Made by a program: the position numbers and the translations under genes. Below, piece after piece: positions 1-8,344 of a DNA stretch of 64,000 nt (position 1 is its first letter; each line of letters begins with the position of its first letter). Below the pieces are notes generated by a model. The model was not told the origin of the DNA, did no database searches, and saw only the letters and a list, made by a program, of their open reading frames with translations. The stretch lies in the NCBI GenBank assembly GCA_905181815.1, contig CAJIZA010000004.1, forward strand, positions 1-64,000, written 5' to 3'. This stretch comes from an uncultured Planktomarina sp. (GTDB taxonomy: Bacteria > Pseudomonadota > Alphaproteobacteria > Rhodobacterales > Rhodobacteraceae).

Positions 1-54
1 GCTCGCATCGGATTGCTGGCGCAGCCTGAAGCTACAGGCTCAATAATTGGCGCC
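1..54. repeat. Truncated IS6-type left-end remnant (copy F)
   Basis: This stretch matches the left end of the IS6-type element at 25.5 kb: the block 'tcgcatc.gattg.tggcgcagc' is followed by 'ctcaataattg.cgcc'. It runs into the stop codon of urtE at its right edge and is cut by the window start. It belongs to the dispersed family described at 6252, 11144, 15458, 17703, 25455 and 28437. The match was made by eye. Confidence 0.6.
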
Positions 55-750
55 TTAAACCGTCATGAACTCATAGAGCGTTTGACGATCCAAGCCATCC
101 GCGCGCCTGTTGAAAGATACAGCACCGCGTTTCATAACCGTGAATTCATCCCCAAGCTCATACGCAAAGTCGAAAAACTGTTCGACCAAAACGATGGCCA
201 TGTCGCCTTGATCACACAGAATGCGAATAACGTGGCCAATTTGCTGAATAATATTGGGTTGAATGCCCTCTGTTGGTTCATCCAGCAACAAAACCCTAGG
301 CCGCGTGATCAAAGCGCGTGCGATCGCAAGCTGCTGTTGTTGCCCACCAGAAAGGTCACCACCCCGTCGCCCTCCCATATCATGCAGCACAGGAAACAGA
401 TCATAAATGTGATCAGGAACTTTGTGATCTGACCTGTCCAGACAGGCAAATCCACTCTCAAGGTTTTCCACCACAGTCATCAAAGGGAAAACTTCGCGCC
501 CTTGGGGCACATAGGCGATCCCTGCCTTGGCGACGTCAAATGGGCTGAGGTGATTGATCAGCTTCCCATCCAAAGTGATGGTGCCATCCACGTAAGGGTA
601 ACGTCCGGAAATTGCTTTGAGCAAGCTGGTTTTACCCACACCATTGGTGCCCATTACCGCGGTCACTTCGCCGGCTTTGGCACTAAGAGACATATTGTTC
701 AAAATTTGGCTTTGCCCGTATTTCATGGTTAAGTTCTGGATATCCAGCAT
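55..750 (-). CDS. urtE: Urea ABC transporter ATP-binding subunit UrtE
   Basis: This is a 231-residue ABC ATPase of the branched-chain amino acid/urea (LivF-like) class. It is one of two cytoplasmic ATPases that power urea import through UrtB-UrtC. The Walker A motif GTNGVGKT is at residues 34-41, the signature LSGGQQQQ at about 133-140, and Walker B LLLDEPTEG at about 154-162. The short length and the EG after the DEPT are typical of UrtE/LivF. It is the last gene of urtABCDE, 3 bp after urtD, and its stop abuts an IS6-type end. The frame is intact, unlike urtC and urtD. The assignment to urea rather than amino acids rests on the operon partners UrtA and the long UrtB. Confidence 0.9.
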   Translation of the reverse strand: MLDIQNLTMKYGQSQILNNMSLSAKAGEVTAVMGTNGVGKTSLLKAISGRYPYVDGTITLDGKLINHLSPFDVAKAGIAYVPQGREVFPLMTVVENLESGFACLDRSDHKVPDHIYDLFPVLHDMGGRRGGDLSGGQQQQLAIARALITRPRVLLLDEPTEGIQPNIIQQIGHVIRILCDQGDMAIVLVEQFFDFAYELGDEFTVMKRGAVSFNRRADGLDRQTLYEFMTV

Positions 751-753
751 ACT

Positions 754-1493
754 TTATCGCCCCAAATACACGTCGATGACGTCTTGATTCTTCGTTACGT
801 GATCCAGAGATCCTTCAGCCAAAACAGACCCTTGGTTCAACACGGTAACCCTACAGTTGAGGCGACGCACAAATTCCATATCATGTTCCACAACTACAAC
901 TGCACGCGTTTTTGCGGCACGCACTAGGATGTCTGTGGTCTGCTCACGTTCTGTCTCAGACATCCCTGCAGCAGGTTCATCCACCAACAAAAGATGCGGA
1001 TCTTGGGCCAGCAGCATACCAATCTCCAGCCACTGTTTTTGCCCATGACTGAGCGCTCCCGACAGTTGATCAAGCGCATCCGTTAACCCGATATCGTCGC
1101 TGACAGCCCGAACACGATTTTCTGTGTCGGGCGCTGCACGATTGAATAATAAATCAAGCGGACTGCGTGGGTTCTTTAATGCCATTGTGATATTTTCACG
1201 CACAGTCTGTTCCTCAAAAACAGTTGGTTTTTGGAACTTTCGTCCAATGCCTGCTTGGGCAATTTGGCTTTCGCTCATATCCAGGAGTGACGACGATTTC
1301 TCGCCCCAGATCACATAGCCTTCATCTGGTTTTGTCTTTCCCGTCACAATATCCATAAAGGTTGTTTTGCCAGCACCGTTTGGGCCAATAATCGCGCGAA
1401 GTTCTGCTTCTCCAATTTGGATAGATAAGTTGTTGATCGCTTTAAACCCATCAAACTGACACTGACACCTGAGACTTCTAAAAGCGTGTTCAT
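754..1493 (-). pseudogene. urtD: Urea ABC transporter ATP-binding subunit UrtD, frameshifted
   Basis: This is the second ATPase of the urea importer. The open part begins inside the gene at residue-equivalent M of 'MDIVTGK' (1356). It keeps the signature LSHGQKQWLEIG and Walker B LLLVDEPAAGMS. The true start is an ATG at 1493 that overlaps the urtC stop (ATGA). The first codons read MNTLLEVSGVSVS and then change frame. The expected continuation 'FDGFKAINNL..GPNGAGKTT', with Walker A, lies one frame over. One base is missing at the T run (AAA on the plus strand, 1453-1455). The total of 740 nt is one short of 247 codons. This is either a real null allele or a homopolymer consensus error. Confidence 0.8.
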
Positions 1494-2667
1494 TGGTGTT
1501 TCTCCCGGTAATTGGAAATCAGATCAAACAACCCACCAATCCCTTTGGGGAAGAAAAGTGTGACCCCGACAAAGGTCAGTCCAAGAAGCACCAGCCACCA
1601 GTCAGTCCATTTAACCAAATAAAAGCCAAGGTTGATGTCGGGTGCGCTGCCGCCTGTGAACCATGATGACATAAGAGAAACAAAAACCGCACCAATCACC
1701 GCACCATAAAGACGCCCACGCCCGCCAATCGCCACCCAAACGGCCAGATAGATTGATGCAATTGGGGCAATCTCTGCGGGATTGATGATACCTGCTTGGG
1801 GGTAATAAAGCGCCCCGCGAAATGCCTGCAATCATGGCCGTAGTGGTAAAAATTAGTAACTTATAATTTTCCACGTTATAACCTAGAAATCGTATCCGTG
1901 CTTCGTTGTCGCGAATGGCACGGATAACAGAGCCGAATTTGCCAGAAAGCATCCACGCAAAGAATACATATCCAGCACCGAGGGCGAAAGCGGAAGCCCA
2001 AAAGAACCAAAGCGATAATGTCGCTTGTGAAACGGCCTCAAGGCCCGGGATGTTCTGCAAACCCGACAGACCGTTGTTCCCGCGCAGTCCAGTATCGTTT
2101 TGGAACAGAGTAAAGCGAAAGCGCGAGTGTCATCGCCTGTGTCAGGATCGACAGGTAAACTCCTGTAACGCGGCTGCGAAATGCCAGCCAGCCAAAGACC
2201 AAAGCCAGCATCCCCGGCACAAGAACAACAGCCAAAAGTTGCAATGTAAGCGAATGTGAGAACGCCCAGATCAATGGAAATTCAGAACTGCCCACAACGC
2301 CGAAAATCTGTGTACCAATTGCGGTGTTCACTTCCTCAACCGTCGGTGGAAGAATGTTATTTTCCAGCGATCCAACAACGATATTTTTTGTGCGCTCGTA
2401 CATCAGCCACATGCCGATGGCGTATCCACCGATCCCAAAAAAGGCAAAATGTCCAAGGCTCAAAATACCACAATAACCCCAAACCACGTCCATCGCGACC
2501 GCAACAAGGCATAGGCACAGCGTCTTGCCCAAGGTCTTAAGAAACGATGTTGAGACAACTGTCGAACCCACCGCTTCACTAAAGATGGTCACAAAAACCG
2601 TGAACACAGATAGCCCAAGCAAGAACCAAAGAACGGACGGGTTTTTAGCAATGAAGGTGTGTTGCAT
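1490..2667 (-). pseudogene. urtC: Urea ABC transporter permease UrtC, two frameshifts
   Basis: This is a LivM/UrtC-type permease that would form the membrane channel with UrtB. The start is ATG 2667 (MQHTFIAKNPSVLWF) just after urtB, with an AGGAGG ribosome site inside the urtB end. The reading frame breaks twice. Near 2112, an extra T in 'ctttac' moves 'ALSL' out of 'FQNDTGLRGNNGLSGLQNIPG'. Near 1820, an extra base separates 'MIAGIS' from 'GALYYPQAGIINPAEIAP'. All three segments are clearly homologous parts of one UrtC with its usual transmembrane stretches. The gene ends in REKHQ, overlapping urtD. If the sequence is right, no functional permease is made. Confidence 0.8.
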
Positions 2668-2669
2668 AA

Positions 2670-4595
2670 TCAACCTCCTGCCGCCCGGCCTTTGAGGGCA
2701 ACAATACCCTTGGGCCGAAATTGAATGAATAGGATCACGAAGAGGATCATGTAAGTTTGAGCGGCTAAGGTGTTCGACGGATTTAGCCATTCGATCCACT
2801 TTTGGCCAAAGCCTATCATCGCGGCCCCTGCCAGCGTGCCCCAGACATTTCCAACGCCGCCAACCACAACGGTCATGAAGCTTTGGACGATGTAGTCAGA
2901 CCCCATTTCGGATGTCACCTTGGCATACAATCCAATCGCAACCCCAGCGGTACCTGCGATGCCAGAACCAAGGCCAAAGGTCATCATATTAATACGATCA
3001 GGATTGATCCCCATAGATGACGCCATCCCCGGATTTTGTGTCACTGCGCGAACCTCAAGACCTAAACGGGTTCTTTTGAAAATGTAGACAATCAAGCTCA
3101 GAAACAGCAGTGCCAGGATGAAAATTGCGATCCGAATAAAGCTGATCTGGATGACATCATTTACCACCCAAGCCCCCGCCAGCCAATCGGGAGATGTAAG
3201 CGGGCGTGCTTGGGTGCCAAAGATGTTCTTAGCTAATTGCTGCAAAGCAATCGAAACACCGAAGGTCGCCAACAATGTTTCCAACGGCCTGTGATACAAA
3301 CGACTAATAACAAGTCGCTCCATAACAACCCCAGCCACAAAAGTGACCGCAAAGGCCAAAGGCAAGGCGACAAAGATCGAAACAGTGTAGTTTGGAATGA
3401 ACAGCTGCACGACATAGCCCGTGTAGGCTCCCATCATAATGAATTCACCATGGGCCATATTGATGACCCCCATGACGCCAAAGGTGATCGCCAGACCAAT
3501 CGCAGCCAGAAAGAAGATCGACGCCAAAGACAGGGCATCCAATGCCAGATCCGCAAACTGTGCGGTTGCTACGCGGTTGTCCGCAGATTTACGCGCCACC
3601 TTTGCTGCTGCAGTGATTTGCGCATTTGGTTCCTCATATAATTCATAAAACACATGTCCTAAGAGCGCCGCATCGCGCACTTCTTGAGTGATCAAAGTGG
3701 GGACGCTGCCCTGTGTCGCCAAAGCGGAATAGGCCGCTTCGCGCGTCAAACGATCGTCCATTTGCGCCAGTGGCAAACCCGCAATACGCCCCTCAATAAT
3801 ATTAGCTTCAAGCTCCTTTCTAATATCAATTTTTGTTTGTTTTTGGGGGGCTAGTTTTGCCTCAACCAAGGCATTGTAGGATTGGTCTGGGGCCACCATA
3901 GGGTCAAGAATAGCCGCAATGTTGCCTTGAGGTGCTACGCGCGCAACCCCTGTGAATGTGGTCAAAACTTGGTTCAATACAGCGCGCGCTTCGACGGACG
4001 TGTCTGTCGAAAGGCTGTTGATTGCTGCAATGCGGTCTTGGGTTTCTATGGCAAAACGCGCTGACAGAAAGTTAGCCAGTTGAATTTTGCGCGATTTGAG
4101 TGCCGCGTCTAACTCGCGATCAATTGAGGCTATTAGGGGGATCAACTGTTCGGCTGCGGGCCGACGTGCGATTGAGGCAACAGCCGTTTCGCGCCGGGTC
4201 AGGTCTGGGTCTAAAAGTTGAAATTGTACCAAAGCTGTGCTGATCAAGCGCCGCACACCACCATTGGGTTTTAGTTGTTTGAAATCAAATTTGGGTGCGA
4301 TTGTTCTTGCTTGTGTGTCCACATCTATAAGCATCAGGCTATCTTCCACCGAAGTGGCAACAAAAAAGTTACCATCGGTGTGCTGCCAAATGTTTTTTTC
4401 AGACCATTGCTCTAAAAATTCGGTGGCTTGAGGCAACCCAGAAGCGGCAATCGCATCAATCGTCTTGCCCACAGTTTTGCGCGAAGGTTTGGCGATTTCT
4501 GTTGCATGGGTCTGCAAAATAGATTGGAGCGTTTGTGCTGTAACAGCGGGGACACTGCAGACTGTAAGGATCACGGCAAAAAGTACGGAGCGCAT
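2670..4595 (-). CDS. urtB: Urea ABC transporter permease UrtB
   Basis: The protein is 641 residues from ATG 4595 (MRSVLFAVILTVCSVPAVTA). This start leaves a clean signal peptide; a longer reading from 4655 is possible but adds a non-signal leader. UrtB proteins differ from LivH by a long N-terminal periplasmic region. Here it spans roughly residues 20-330 and is followed by the LivH-like membrane domain (from 'LDALSLASIFFLAAIGLAITFG'-type sequence, with 'GVMGVINMAHGEF', to the C-terminal 'FRPKGIVALKGRAAGG'). It forms the urea channel with UrtC. The frame is intact. An intercistronic inverted repeat separates it from urtA. Confidence 0.92.
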   Translation of the reverse strand: MRSVLFAVILTVCSVPAVTAQTLQSILQTHATEIAKPSRKTVGKTIDAIAASGLPQATEFLEQWSEKNIWQHTDGNFFVATSVEDSLMLIDVDTQARTIAPKFDFKQLKPNGGVRRLISTALVQFQLLDPDLTRRETAVASIARRPAAEQLIPLIASIDRELDAALKSRKIQLANFLSARFAIETQDRIAAINSLSTDTSVEARAVLNQVLTTFTGVARVAPQGNIAAILDPMVAPDQSYNALVEAKLAPQKQTKIDIRKELEANIIEGRIAGLPLAQMDDRLTREAAYSALATQGSVPTLITQEVRDAALLGHVFYELYEEPNAQITAAAKVARKSADNRVATAQFADLALDALSLASIFFLAAIGLAITFGVMGVINMAHGEFIMMGAYTGYVVQLFIPNYTVSIFVALPLAFAVTFVAGVVMERLVISRLYHRPLETLLATFGVSIALQQLAKNIFGTQARPLTSPDWLAGAWVVNDVIQISFIRIAIFILALLFLSLIVYIFKRTRLGLEVRAVTQNPGMASSMGINPDRINMMTFGLGSGIAGTAGVAIGLYAKVTSEMGSDYIVQSFMTVVVGGVGNVWGTLAGAAMIGFGQKWIEWLNPSNTLAAQTYMILFVILFIQFRPKGIVALKGRAAGG

Positions 4596-4621
4596 GGTTA
4601 GTCTTTCAATTGGTTGAAAAA

Positions 4622-4662
4622 CAGGCGCTTGGTTCCACCCTAACAGAAGAGCCAAGCACCTG
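4622..4662 (-). promoter_or_regulatory. Inverted repeat between urtA and urtB
   Basis: The arms CAGGCGCTTGG (4622-4632) and CCAAGCACCTG (4652-4662) can pair with one mismatch around a 19-nt loop, in the gap between the urtA stop and the urtB start. No T run follows, so it is more likely an mRNA-stabilising or partially terminating hairpin than a full terminator. Such hairpins often let the binding protein be made in excess over the permeases (inference). Confidence 0.5.
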
Positions 4663-4672
4663 CATCAAAGGC

Positions 4673-5962
4673 TTAGTAGTTAGAAGTCAGCTGAACGCAT
4701 GTTTCAGTTTCAACGTTGTACATACCGCAACCCAAATCTTTCCAATCCGACTTCAACACAGCAGAAGCTGGTAAGAAATCAGTCCATGCATCACCTGGTA
4801 CTTCAGATGTTTGGCTGATGATGTCGAATTGGCCATCCGCTTGGATTTCGCCGATCAACACTGGTTTAGCCAAGTGGTGGTTTGGCAACATCACAGCTGT
4901 ACCGCCAGTCAAGTTCGGGTATTCTTGTCCGTACATGGCGGAGCGCACTGCATCTACATCAGTTGTTCCAGCCTCGGTTGCCGCATTTACCCACATATTG
5001 AAGCCAATAAAATGTGCTTCCATTGGATCGTTTGTGACACGTTCTTCGCCAGCAAAGGCCTTCCAAGCAGCAATAAAGTCTGCGTTGGCTGCAGAATCTG
5101 CAGATTGGAAGTAGTTCCAAGCAGCCAAGTGACCCACAAGGTTGGATGTGTCTAAACCAGACAGTTCTTCCTCGCCTACAGAGAATGCAACAACTGGGAT
5201 GTCATCGGCAGAGATGCCAGCTGCGGCCAGCTCTTTGTAGAAACCGATGTTTGCGTCGCCGTTGATTGTTGAGATAACACCGACTTGCTTGCCGTCTTCG
5301 CCCAATGCAACAACGTCCGCAACGATCGTTGCCCAGTCGGATTGACCGAATGGTGTATAGTTCACAAATATATCGTCAGCAGCGATACCTTTGTCTTTAA
5401 GGTAGGACTCAAGGATATTGTTGGTTGTACGCGGATACACATAGTCTGTGCCAAGCAGGGCGAATTTCTCGACACCAAGCTCTTCAAGTAAGTAGTCCGT
5501 TGCTGGGATAGCCTGCTGATTTGGCGCAGCACCTGTGTAGAAAACGTTTTTAGAAGACTCTTCGCCTTCATATTGAACTGGGTAGAACAACAGACCATTT
5601 AACTCTTCGATCACCGGCAAAACTGATTTGCGAGACACCGACGTCCAATTGCCAAAAATGACATCAACCTCATTCACAGTCAAAAGCTCACGGGCCTTTT
5701 CCGCAAATAGTGGCCAATCCGAAGCAGGATCGACAACAACAGCCTCGAGCTCACAACCCAAAAGGCCACCAGATGCGTTTTGCTGCTCGATTAACATCAG
5801 CATTGCATCTTTTAGGGTTGTTTCGGAGATCGCCATTGATCCCGACAAAGAGTGCAAAACACCTACTTTGATTGGATTTTCGCAGGCAACTACCGCCGTC
5901 GCGCTAGTAATACATAGAGCGCTCGCAGAAAGCGTTGAGTAGAAAATGGAACGAATTGACAA
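4673..5962 (-). CDS. urtA: Urea ABC transporter substrate-binding protein UrtA
   Basis: This is a 429-residue periplasmic binding protein of the type I branched-chain/amide family. The signal peptide covers residues 1-26 (MSIRSIFYSTLSASALCITS..VVAC). The mature part begins with 'PIKVGVLHSLSGSMAISE', the typical UrtA/AmiC/FmdD start. It captures urea in the periplasm and hands it to UrtBC. It is the first gene of urtABCDE. The start codon reads TTG with an AAGGGG stretch upstream, so the true start is a little uncertain. The gene is intact. The upstream region holds two palindromes. Confidence 0.9.
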   Translation of the reverse strand: MSIRSIFYSTLSASALCITSATAVVACENPIKVGVLHSLSGSMAISETTLKDAMLMLIEQQNASGGLLGCELEAVVVDPASDWPLFAEKARELLTVNEVDVIFGNWTSVSRKSVLPVIEELNGLLFYPVQYEGEESSKNVFYTGAAPNQQAIPATDYLLEELGVEKFALLGTDYVYPRTTNNILESYLKDKGIAADDIFVNYTPFGQSDWATIVADVVALGEDGKQVGVISTINGDANIGFYKELAAAGISADDIPVVAFSVGEEELSGLDTSNLVGHLAAWNYFQSADSAANADFIAAWKAFAGEERVTNDPMEAHFIGFNMWVNAATEAGTTDVDAVRSAMYGQEYPNLTGGTAVMLPNHHLAKPVLIGEIQADGQFDIISQTSEVPGDAWTDFLPASAVLKSDWKDLGCGMYNVETETCVQLTSNY

Positions 5963-6060
5963 AGGATATACCCCTTAATTATTGCCACGCGCCAAAACAC
6001 TCTCTGGGCACATCCCGTCTTAGATGCTAAAGGACGTAGGCAGCTTCATGTTGCAGCCAT

Positions 6061-6123
6061 GCTAGGGTTGTTGTCTGCCAGGATCGCACCCTAGCGTGGC
6101 AGTGAATTGTTCCAGGTGGAACA
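6061..6123. promoter_or_regulatory. Two palindromes upstream of urtA
   Basis: There are two inverted repeats in the urtA leader. GCTAGGGT (6061-6068) pairs with ACCCTAGC (6088-6095). TGTTCCA-GG-TGGAACA lies at 6108-6123. Both lie 100-160 bp before the urtA start codon. Their position suggests regulator binding, for example nitrogen control, but neither matches the NtrC consensus well and I see no convincing sigma-54 promoter. Function is inferred from position only. Confidence 0.4.
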
Positions 6124-6251
6124 CCCTCATTTCACATTAGGGATTGCGAAAACTGAAGTTGTAACCATTTTTAAAAAAGTAAATGGAGCAATTTCGCTCA
6201 AAAATCATTCTCGTGAGCACACTTAGCATAAATTATCAGCGAAGTGTGTCA

Positions 6252-6786
6252 GGAGTTTTGCTAACCAAATAGGAACAAGCATCAAATTTCTGGTGTAGCC
6301 TGAATCTATGCGCTCAATAATTGGCACCACTCAGTAAGAGCAGCGGTACGGTTCAGCTTGAAATTGGTGCGTGAATAGAGATGCAGTTACCAAACAAAAC
6401 TAATTCCAGATGAATCTACGCCGCTAACACTAAAGGACCAGCCTCCAAAGCACGGGACTCATGATCCGGGGTCCATGGTCCTGCACCCTTCGGCTTAGCT
6501 GTAGCGATTGGGCACCGTAACCCCCTGCCGTTGGTCCACGGACCACAGCCCGAGCAAAACCATCCAGCGCCAACTGAGCTCAGGCAACACGATAGTCAGG
6601 ACTTGGGTGGGTGCGTGCTCTACTGTCCGATAGTGCACTGGCTCTTGGTTCCCGGTCCACGGGCTTGAGCAATATGGTGTGATAACCAGGGGCCAGGTTT
6701 CATGTAGCAAAATGGGGAGTTTTTCGTCATCCAAAGACGCAATAAATTAGCCCTGCCTGTCTAAAGTGGTTTTGTGTGACAGTTCC
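6252..6786. mobile_element. Non-autonomous IS6-type element with foreign core (copy A)
   Basis: The left part (6252-6390) resembles the left end of the IS6 element at 25.5 kb, including the last 20 or so transposase codons read in reverse ('NFKLNR.AAL.EW.QLLSA'). The right part (about 6705-6786) resembles its right end ('aaatggggagt..ttagccctgcctg..gtgacagttcc'). Between them, in place of most of the transposase, is a core of roughly 320 bp starting 'atgcagttaccaaacaaaac'. This core recurs at 17.7 and 28.5 kb. It holds several short palindromes such as GGTCCacGGACC. No convincing gene lies inside. The minus-strand reading frame 6495-6734 is probably incidental. Confidence 0.65.
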
Positions 6787-6836
6787 AACTGTATTACATC
6801 ATCGCCATTTGGATGACTTCTGGGCCAGATTTTATT

Positions 6837-6872
6837 TAGCTAAATGGTGTGTGTTTTGTCATTAGGCGAGGT
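6837..6872. repeat. IS6-type right-end fragment (copy G)
   Basis: 'agctaaatggtgtgtgtttt' and the following 'gtcattaggcgaggtt' match the inner part of the right end shared by copies A, B and the IS6 element. It lies 50 bp beyond copy A, so two elements were probably inserted next to each other, or one was partly deleted. Confidence 0.45.
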
Positions 6873-7001
6873 TAAAAAGTCATCCACTCTGTCTCAGCCC
6901 GTTACTTCCAGCCAGGTCCATCTACATGTATCTTTATTTTCATTAGAAAAAGCTTTAAATGCAAATAAACAAAAAGGATAATGTTGTTCTAGGATTTTGA
7001 A

Positions 7002-7790
7002 ATGAAACTAAATGTACATGGTTGTCGAGGATCCGTTCCAGTGCAATCGAGGGGTCAGACAAGATATGGAGGTAATACATCTTGCTTCGAAGTTACTTTC
7101 GGTCAATTTCAAATTTTTTTTGATACTGGTACAGGCTTCAGAACAGCACAATTTGGTGGTCCTGAGATAACTAAAATATTACTTTACAGTCACTGGCATC
7201 ACGATCATGTCCAGGGTTTTGCATTTAATCCAAATATCTTTGTTCCAGATCATAAAGTTTTAGTTGCAAGCGGTCTATCGTCGGCTGACGTTAGTCGTCA
7301 GATGCTACAACAATATTTCTCAGGGAGCTATTTTCCAATTGACGTTATTGGGTCTTTAAAGAACATAATTTTTCATGAGTTTGAGTATATTAAAGAAAAC
7401 TTTATTAATGATTTTCGGCTAAATAATCTATCTCTCAATCATCCTGGAGGAGCATCAGGCTTTAGGTTAGAGCATAATAAAAAGATAATTTGCTACCTAT
7501 GCGATAATGAGTACCATGAGACACAACTTCCAGAATTAAAAGATTTTGTTGAGGGAGCAAATTGTGTAATTTGGGATGGGATGTTTACTGATGAAGAGTT
7601 ATCTCAAAAGAGGGGGTGGGGCCATTCATCAGTAAATCAAGGTATTGAATTTTGGGAAAAATGTGACGTTAAAAAACTATTGGTTACGCACCATGCACCT
7701 GAGCGAAACGATGATCAACTAGATGAAATAAATAACCAACTACCAGGTAATGTCGAACTGGCGTTTGATGGGATGTCATATGAGTTTTGA
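7002..7790 (+). CDS. MBL-fold metallo-hydrolase
   Basis: This is a 262-residue protein of the metallo-beta-lactamase fold, closest in layout to the PhnP/RNase Z-like group with an N-terminal 'GCRGSVPV' and 'RYGGNTSCFEV'. The metal motif HWHHDH is at residues 64-69. Further ligand candidates are H in 'LNHPGG', D in 'YLCDNEYH' and H in 'LVTHHAPERND'. It would be a soluble two-metal hydrolase; its substrate (phosphodiester, cyclic nucleotide or other) cannot be told from the sequence. It is followed directly by a cyclic-nucleotide-binding gene (9 bp gap), then by a convergent cyclase. The DNA here is clearly more AT-rich than the flanking core, suggesting transfer. Confidence 0.8.
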   Translation: MKLNVHGCRGSVPVQSRGQTRYGGNTSCFEVTFGQFQIFFDTGTGFRTAQFGGPEITKILLYSHWHHDHVQGFAFNPNIFVPDHKVLVASGLSSADVSRQMLQQYFSGSYFPIDVIGSLKNIIFHEFEYIKENFINDFRLNNLSLNHPGGASGFRLEHNKKIICYLCDNEYHETQLPELKDFVEGANCVIWDGMFTDEELSQKRGWGHSSVNQGIEFWEKCDVKKLLVTHHAPERNDDQLDEINNQLPGNVELAFDGMSYEF

Positions 7791-7798
7791 GATGGAAA

Positions 7799-8140
7799 AT
7801 GAAAAAAAAATCTTTTAGGCGTGGGCAAACAGTATTTAATAAAGGTGATGGAGCTAGTGAGCTATTTATAATTTCTTCAGGCAATATTGGCATCTATTTT
7901 CCATCTAATGCAGAAATGGAAAAGCCAGATATTGTGATAAGTAGCCCTGATTTATTTGGAGAGATGGCAGTAATCGATGACACTATGCGAATGGCTACCG
8001 CCAGAGCAGAGACTGAGTGTGTTCTTATTTCAGTAACGAGAGCTGAATTCGAAGACAAGTTAGCGAACACAGATGTTGTTATAAGAGGTGTGGTTGCTAT
8101 TTTGTCGGAACGCCTGCGTGACTTACAAAAAAGACGTTGA
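7799..8140 (+). CDS. Stand-alone cyclic nucleotide-binding domain protein
   Basis: The product has 113 residues from ATG 7799 (MKKKSFRRGQTVFNKGDGASELF); a TTG 12 bp upstream is possible. It is almost entirely a single cNMP-binding domain: 'F.KGD.ASELFIISSGNIGIYF', then the phosphate-binding cassette 'DLFGEMAVIDDTMRMATARAE', where canonical domains have FGE..L....RSAT. The Arg of the cassette appears as 'RMATARA', so binding is plausible but not certain. There is no DNA-binding or catalytic domain. It is probably co-transcribed with the MBL gene and may act as a cAMP/cGMP-responsive partner. A class III cyclase is encoded 200 bp away on the other strand. Confidence 0.8.
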   Translation: MKKKSFRRGQTVFNKGDGASELFIISSGNIGIYFPSNAEMEKPDIVISSPDLFGEMAVIDDTMRMATARAETECVLISVTRAEFEDKLANTDVVIRGVVAILSERLRDLQKRR

Positions 8141-8344
8141 AGTTTTATAAAATATAAGTTTTTTGGATCAGATTTCTGAAATATTGATTGGTTTAATTTT
8201 CCGTTATAATAATAAAGGCTTGCCAATTTTGAAATATTTTTTTGCAGGGTTTAAAGTTTGCTTTTCCGGCCAGCGTGCCCTTTCAAAAAAAGCTTCAGGT
8301 AGTAGATATTTGGCAGCAAATAGCAACAGTGCCAATTCAAAAAC

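Noticed and set aside
5963-6250. Sigma-54 promoter for urtA
   Set aside because: The expected TGGCAC-N5-TTGC pair is not present in the correct orientation. Only palindromes could be supported.
6495-6734. Minus-strand reading frame inside copy A as a small protein gene
   Set aside because: It is not kept across copies B and C, has no ribosome site or domain, and crosses from the transposase start region into the core. It appears incidental.
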